In this document: one piece after another, positions 57,501 to 64,000 of the stretch
Position numbering within the stretch: position 1 is the stretch's first letter
How the letters are laid out: every line of letters begins with the position of its first letter
Source: Dryomyza anilis
Lineage: Eukaryota; Arthropoda; Insecta; Diptera; Dryomyzidae
Reading direction: 5' to 3'
DNA: 64,000 nt
NCBI GenBank assembly: GCA_951804985.1
Contig: OX638132.1
Coordinates: 83,642,696-83,706,695 of the forward strand
Notes under the pieces: generated by a model
What the model was told of the DNA's origin: nothing
The model's input: only the letters and a program-made list of their open reading frames with translations
Databases searched by the model: none
Translations under genes and position numbers: made by a program

Positions 57501-60500
57501 TTAAATGAATTCACTATAAAATGCACCTACTTTGAGCACTCTACGACGCTCCGTTTAGAAGTTATGAAGGTTTTAAGAAAACCATTACTCATCAGGCGAT
57601 TTCACCAGGACCACTGGCCCGAATTACATTAATTTCGCAGGAAATAATCTACCTTGAAATCACTATAAAATGCACCTACTTTGACCCCTCTACGACGCTC
57701 CGTTTAGAAGTTATGAGGGTTTTAAGAAAAACTTGAAATCACTATAAAATGTACCTACTTTGACCCCTCTACGACGCTCCGTTTAGAAGTTATGAAGGTT
57801 TTAGGAAAACCATTACTCATCAGGCGATTGCTCCAGGACCACTGGCCAAAATTAAATGAATTTCGCAGGAAATAATCTACTTTCAAATCACAATAAAATG
57901 CACCTACTTTGACCCCTCTACGACGCTCCGTTTAGAAGTTATAAGGGTTTTAAGAAAAACTTGAAATCACTATAAAATGCACCTACTTTGACCCCTCTAC
58001 GACGCTCCGTTTAGAAGTTATGAAGGTTTTAAGAAAACCATTACTCTCCAGGACTACTGGGCCGAACTAAATGAATTTCGCAGGAAATAATCCACCTTGA
58101 AATCACTATAAAATGCACCTACTTTGACCCCTCTACGACGCTCCGTTTAGAAGTTATGAAGGTTTTAAGAAAACCATTACTCATCAGGCGATTTCTCCAG
58201 GCCCACTGGGCCGAATTAAATGAATTCACTATAAAATGCACCTACTTTAAGCCCTCTACGACGCTCCGTTTAGAAGTTATGAAGGTTTTAAGAAAACCAT
58301 TACTCATCAGGCGATTTCTCCAGGACCACTGGACCGAATAAATGAATTTCGCAGGAAATAATCCACCTTCAAATCACTATAAAATGTACCTACTTTGACC
58401 CCTCTACGACGCTTCGTTTAGAAGTTATGAAGGTTTTAAGAAAACCATTACTCATCAGGCGATTTCACCCGGACCACTGTCCCGAATTAAATGAATTTCG
58501 CAGGAAATAATCCACCTTGAAATCACTATAAAATGCACCTACTTTGACCCCTCTAAGACGCTCCGTTTAGAAGTTATGAAGGTTTTAAGAAAACCATTAC
58601 TCATCAGGCGATTTCTCCAGGCCCACTGGGCCGAATTAAATGAATTCACTATAAAATGCACCTACTTTGAGCCCTCTACGACGCTCCGTTTAGAAGTTGT
58701 GAGGGTTTTAAGAAAAACTTGAAATCACTATAAAATGCACCTACTTTGAGCCCTCTACGACGCTCCGTTTAGAAGTTATGAAGGTTTTAAGAAAACCATT
58801 ACTCATCAGGCGATTTCACCAGGACCACTGGCCCGAATTAAATGAATTTCGCAGGAAATAATCCACCTTCAAATCACTATAAAATGCACCTGCTTTGACC
58901 CATCTACGATGCTTCGTTTAGAAGTTATGAAGGTTTTAAGAAAACCATTATTCATCAGGAGATTTCTCCAGGACCACTGGACCGAATTAAATGAATTTCG
59001 CAGGACTTTCGCAGAAATTTCGCATCTACATTCAAATCACTATAAAATGCACCTACTTTGAGCCCTCTACGACGCTCCGTTTAGAAGTTATGAAGGTTTT
59101 AAGAAAAACTTGAAATCACTATAAAATGTACCTACTTTGACCCATCTACGACGCTCCGTTTAGAAGTTATGAAGGTTTTAAGAAAGCCATTACTCATCAG
59201 GCGATTTCTCCAGGACCACTGGCCCGAATTAAATGAATTTCGCAGGAAATAATCTACCTTGAAATCACTATAAAATGCACCTACTTTGACCCCTCTACGA
59301 CGCTCCGTTCCGAAGTTATGAAGGTTTTAAGAAAGCCATTACTCATCAGGCGATTTCTCCAGGACCACTGGCCCGAATTAAATGAATTTCGCAGGAAATA
59401 ATCTACCTTGAAATCACTATAAAATGCACCTACTTTGACCCCTCTACGACGCTCCGTTTAGAAGTTATGACGGTTTTAAGAAAAACTTGAAATCACTATA
59501 AAATGTACCTACTTTGACTCCTCTACGACGCTCCGTTTAGAAGTTATGAAGGTTTTAAGAAAGCCATTACTCATCAGGCGATTTCTCCAGGACCACTGGC
59601 CCGAATTAAATGAATTTCGCAGGAAATAATCTACCTTGAAATCACTATAAAATGCACCTAATTTGACCCCTCTACGACGCTCCGTTTAGAAGTTATGAAG
59701 GTTTTAAGAAAACCATTACTCATCAGGCGATTTCACCAGGACCACTGGCCCGAATTAAATGAATTTCGCAGGAAATAATCTACCTTGAAATCACAATAAA
59801 ATGCACCTACTTTGACCCCTCTACGACGCTCCGTTTAGAAGTTATGACGGTTTTAAGAAAAACTTGAAATCACTATAAAATGTACCTACTTTGACCCCTC
59901 TACGACGCTCCGTTTAGAAGTTATGAAGGTTTTAAGAAAGCCATTACTCATCAGGCGATTTCTCCAGGACCACTGGCCCGAATTAAATGAATTTCGCAGG
60001 AAATAATCCACCTTCAAATCACTATAAAATGCACCTACTTTGACCCCTCTACGACGCTCCGTTTAGAAGTTATGAAAGTTTTAAGAAAACCATTACTCAT
60101 CAGGCGATTTCACCAGGACCACTGGCCCGAATTAAATGAATTTCGCAGGAAATAATCTACCTTGAAATCACTATAAAATGCACCTACTTTGACCCCTCTA
60201 CGACGCTCCGTTTAGAAGTTATGACGGTTTTAAGAAAAACTTGAAATCACTATAAAATGTACCTACTTTGACTCCTCTACGACGCTCCGTTTAGAAGTTA
60301 TGAAGGTTTTAAGAAAGCCATTACTCATCAGGCGATTTCTCCAGGACCACTGGCCCGAATTAAATGAATTTCGCAGGAAATAATCTACCTTGAAATCACT
60401 ATAAAATGCACCTAATTTGACCCCTCTACGACGCTCCGTTTAGAAGTTATGAAGGTTTTAAGAAAACCATTACTCATCAGGCGATTTCACCAGGACCACT

Positions 60501-62557
60501 GGCCCGAATTAAATGAATTTCGCAGGAAATAATCTACCTTGAAATCACTATAAAATGCACCTACTTTGACCCCTCTACGACGCTCCGTTTAGAAGTTATG
60601 ACGGTTTTAAGAAAAACTTGAAATCACTATAAAATGTACCTACTTTGACCCCTCTACGACGCTCCGTTTAGAAGTTATGAAGGTTTTAAGAAAACCATTA
60701 CACATCAGGCGATTTCTCCAGGACCACTGGCCCGAATTAAATGAATTTCGCAGGAAATAATCTACCTTGAAATCACTATAAAATGCACCTACTTTGAGCC
60801 CTCTACGACGCTCCGTTTAGAAGTTATGAAGGTTTTAAGAAAACCATTACTCATCAGGCGATTTCACCAGGACCACTGGCCCGAATTAAATGAATTTCGC
60901 AGGAAATAATCTACCTTGAAATCACTATAAAATGCACCTACTTTGAGTCCTCTACGACGCTCCGTTTAAAAGTTATGAAGGTTTTAAGAAAACCATTACT
61001 CATCAGGCGATTTCTCCAGGACCACTGGACCGAATAAATGAATTTCGCAGGAAATAATCCACCTTCAAATTACTATAAAATGTACCTACTTTGACCCCTC
61101 TACGACGCTCCGTTTAGAAGTTATGAGAGTTTTAAGAAAAACTTGAAATTACTATAAAATGCACCTACTTTGAGCCCTCTACGACGCTCCGTTTAGAAGT
61201 TATGAAGGTTTTAAGAAAACCATTACTCATCAGGCGATTTCACCCGGACCACTGGCCCGAATTAAATGAATTTCGCAGGAAATAATCCACCTTCAAATCA
61301 CTATAAAATGTACCTACTATGACCCCTCTACGACGCTCCGTTTAGAAGTTATGAGGGTTTTAAGAAAAACTTGAAATCAACTATAAAACCATTACTCATC
61401 AGGAGATTTCTCCAGGACCACTGGACCGAATTAAATGAATTTCGCAGGACTTTCGCAGAAATTTCGCATCTACATTCAAATCACTATAAAATGCACCTAC
61501 TTTGACCCCTCTACGACGCTCCGTTTAGAAGTTGTGAGGGTTTTAAGAAAAACTTGAAATCACTTTAAAATGAACCTACTTTGACCCATCTACGACGCTT
61601 CGTTTAGAAGTTATGAAGGTTTTAAGAAAACCATTATTCAACAGGCGATTTCTCCAGGACCACTGGACCGAATTAAATGAATTTCGCAGGACTTTCGCAG
61701 AAATTTCGCATCTACATTCAAATCACTATAAAATGCACCTACTTTGAGCCCTCTACGACGCTCCGTTTAGAAGTTATGAAGGTTTTAAGAAAACCATTAC
61801 TCATCAGGCGATTTCACCAGGACCACTGGACCGAATTAAATGAATTTTGCAGGAAATAATCTACTTTCAAATCACTATAAAATGCACCTACTTTGACCCC
61901 TCTACGACGCTCCGTTTAGAAGTTATGAAGGTTTTAAGAAAACCATTACTCATCAGGCGATTTCACCAGGACCACTGGCCCGAATTAAATGAATTTCGCA
62001 GGAAATAATATACTTTGAAATCACTATAAAATGCACCTACTTTGAGCCCTCTACGACGCTCCGTTTAGAAGTTATGAAGGTTTTAAGAAAACCATTACTC
62101 ATCAGGCGATTTCACCAGGACCACTGGCCCGAATTAAATGAATTTCGCAGGAAATAATCTACCTTCAAATCACTATAAAATGCACCTACTTTGACCCCTC
62201 TACGACGCTCCGTTTAGAAGTTATGAAGGTTTTAAGAAAACCATTACTCATCAGGCGATTTTTCCAGGACCACTGGCCCGAATTAAATGAATTTCGCAGG
62301 AAATAATCCACCTTCAAATCACTATAAAATGCACCTACTTTGACCCTTCTACGACGCTCCGTTTAGAAGTTATGAAGGTTTTAAGAAAACCATTACTCAT
62401 CAGGCGATTTCACCAGGACCACTGGCCCGAATTAAATGAATTTCGCAGGAAATAATCTACCTTCAAATCACTATAAAATGCACCTACTTTGACCCCTCTA
62501 CGACGCTCCGTTTAGAAGTTATGAAGGTTTTAAGAAAACCATTACTCATCAGGCGAT
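48540..62557 (+). repeat. Higher-order duplication within the satellite, 7836-bp period
   Basis: Sequence from about 48540 repeats from about 56376 at a constant offset of 7836, until the copies part near 54721/62557. That gives one full block and about 6.2 kb of a second. Several landmark variants (for example at 48620/56456, 49605/57441, 50320/58156 and 53841/61677) keep exactly this spacing, so no net indel separates the copies. Only a handful of base differences were noticed (for example near 56426, 57627, 58555 and 61755). Confidence 0.9.
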
Positions 62558-63591
62558 TTCACCAGGACCACTGGCCCGAATTAAATGAATTTCGCAGGAA
62601 ATAATCTACCTTGAAATCACTATAAAATGCACCTACTTTGAGCCCTCTACGACGCTCCGTTTAGAAGTTATGAAGGTTTTAAGAAAACCATTACTCATCA
62701 GGCGATTTCACCAGGACCACTGGCCCGAATTAAATGAATTTCGCAGGAAATAATCTACCTTGAAATCACTATAAAATGCACCTACTTTGAGTCCTCTACG
62801 ACGCTCCGTTTAAAAGTTATGAAGGTTTTAAGAAAACCATTACTCATCAGGCGATTTCTCCAGGACCACTGGACCGAATAAATGAATTTCGCAGGAAATA
62901 ATCCACCTTCAAATTACTATAAAATGTACCTACTTTGACCCCTCTACGACGCTCCGTTTAGAAGTTATGAGAGTTTTAAGAAAAACTTGAAATTACTATA
63001 AAATGCACCTACTTTGAGCCCTCTACGACGCTCCGTTTAGAAGTTATGAAGGTTTTAAGAAAACCATTACTCATCAGGCGATTTCACCCGGACCACTGGC
63101 CCGAATTAAATGAATTTCGCAGGAAATAATCCACCTTCAAATCACTATAAAATGTACCTACTATGACCCCTCTACGACGCTCCGTTTAGAAGTTATGAGG
63201 GTTTTAAGAAAAACTTGAAATCAACTATAAAACCATTACTCATCAGGAGATTTCTCCAGGACCACTGGACCGAATTAAATGAATTTCGCAGGACTTTCGC
63301 AGAAATTTCGCATCTACATTCAAATCACTATAAAATGCACCTACTTTGACCCCTCTACGACGCTCCGTTTAGAAGTTGTGAGGGTTTTAAGAAAAACTTG
63401 AAATCACTTTAAAATGAACCTACTTTGACCCATCTACGACGCTTCGTTTAGAAGTTATGAAGGTTTTAAGAAAACCATTATTCAACAGGCGATTTCTCCA
63501 GGACCACTGGACCGAATTAAATGAATTTCGCAGGACTTTCGCAGAAATTTCGCATCTACATTCAAATCACTATAAAATGCACCTACTTTGA
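60714..63591 (+). repeat. Further nested duplication, 1844-bp period
   Basis: From about 62558 the array stops following the 7836-bp copy and instead repeats the sequence 1844 bp upstream, until about 63591. After that it follows sequence 1397 bp upstream (and 9233 bp upstream, the sum of 7836 and 1397) to the window end. Landmarks 61677 and 63521 show the 1844 offset. Confidence 0.8.
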
Positions 63592-64000
63592 CCCCTCTAC
63601 GACGCTCCGTTTAGAAGTTATGAAGGTTTTAAGAAAACCATTACTCATCAGGCGATTTTTCCAGGACCACTGGCCCGAATTAAATGAATTTCGCAGGAAA
63701 TAATCCACCTTCAAATCACTATAAAATGCACCTACTTTGACCCTTCTACGACGCTCCGTTTAGAAGTTATGAAGGTTTTAAGAAAACCATTACTCATCAG
63801 GCGATTTCACCAGGACCACTGGCCCGAATTAAATGAATTTCGCAGGAAATAATCTACCTTCAAATCACTATAAAATGCACCTACTTTGACCCCTCTACGA
63901 CGCTCCGTTTAGAAGTTATGAAGGTTTTAAGAAAACCATTACTCATCAGGCGATTGCTCCAGGACTACTGGGCCGAATTAAATGAATTTCGCAGGAAATA

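Larger units (their letters stand above)
43414..64000 (+). repeat. Satellite DNA array, 149-bp unit with 79-, 123- and about 163-bp variants
   Basis: Head-to-tail units run from 43414 to the window end. A full unit (for example 62614-62762) starts AAATCACTATAAAATGCACC, continues through CTCTACGACGCTCCGTTTAG and CATTACTCATCAGGCGATTT, and ends CGCAGGAAATAATCTACCTTG. The 79-bp form (three in a row at 44099-44335) lacks 70 bp after TTTTAAGAAAA. The 123-bp form lacks 26 bp, creating AATGAATTCACTATAAAATG. A longer form inserts 14 bp around GGACTTTCGCAGAAATTTCG. A fourth variant drops part of TTTGACCCC. The first units are the most diverged. No gene is embedded. From the length I estimate 150-170 units; they were not counted. 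Confidence 0.95.

Noticed and set aside
44865..63703. Repeated 60-74-codon frames containing MKVLRKPLLIRRF
   Set aside because: These are by-products of the satellite unit. They appear only where a 26-bp deletion keeps frame, and variants between units are freely amino-acid-changing.
43414..64000. CRISPR-like array
   Set aside because: Units are contiguous with no unique spacers, unit lengths differ by deletions, and the rest of the window is eukaryotic.

Overview
The window looks like nuclear DNA of a higher fly (Diptera, Brachycera). It is very AT-rich with large introns, GT-AG splicing, opa-type CAG/GTT runs, and many small TA-flanked transposons. A chitin-binding cuticle-protein gene of insect type also fits. 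The species cannot be fixed by eye. No prokaryotic, viral or CRISPR feature was seen.

Only one host gene can be supported. It is the 3' part of a CPAP1-type (one peritrophin-A / CBM14 domain) secreted protein on the + strand, with coding exons at 29200-29397, 38211-38321 and 38382-38608. The exons are joined by an 8.8-kb intron full of transposon debris and a 60-bp intron. The upstream exon or exons, including the signal peptide, were not found.

Positions 1-29000 are intergenic or intronic DNA in which older, GC-richer unique islands (about 3330-4110, 7150-7560, 10020-11030, 14530-15480, 20690-21250) alternate with mobile elements. The elements include a TA-flanked MITE family with CACCCAG ends, a broken mariner-like transposase gene (19609-20440) and hairpin MITEs built from its 5' end. 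There are also a tRNA-derived SINE-like pair, Harbinger-like MITEs, a 1.3-kb Tc1/mariner element of DD37E spacing (24284-25583), and several foldback elements nested in one another.

The big intron (29398-38210) holds a GGGGA-CCTGGGG element, a Harbinger-like MITE, a composite repeat with an expanded 15-bp minisatellite, a mariner-derived MITE, another unique island and a solo LTR. Downstream of the gene, a large foldback element (39590-41462) carries two other MITEs.

From 43414 to the end (over 20 kb, running off the window) lies a head-to-tail satellite. Its full unit is 149 bp, with deletion forms of 79 and 123 bp and a roughly 163-bp form. The array shows nested higher-order duplication with periods of 883, 7836 and 1844 bp. 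The 7836-bp block is almost identical and indel-free where it could be compared, which points to very recent unequal exchange or to an assembly effect. This array is the most striking feature of the window.
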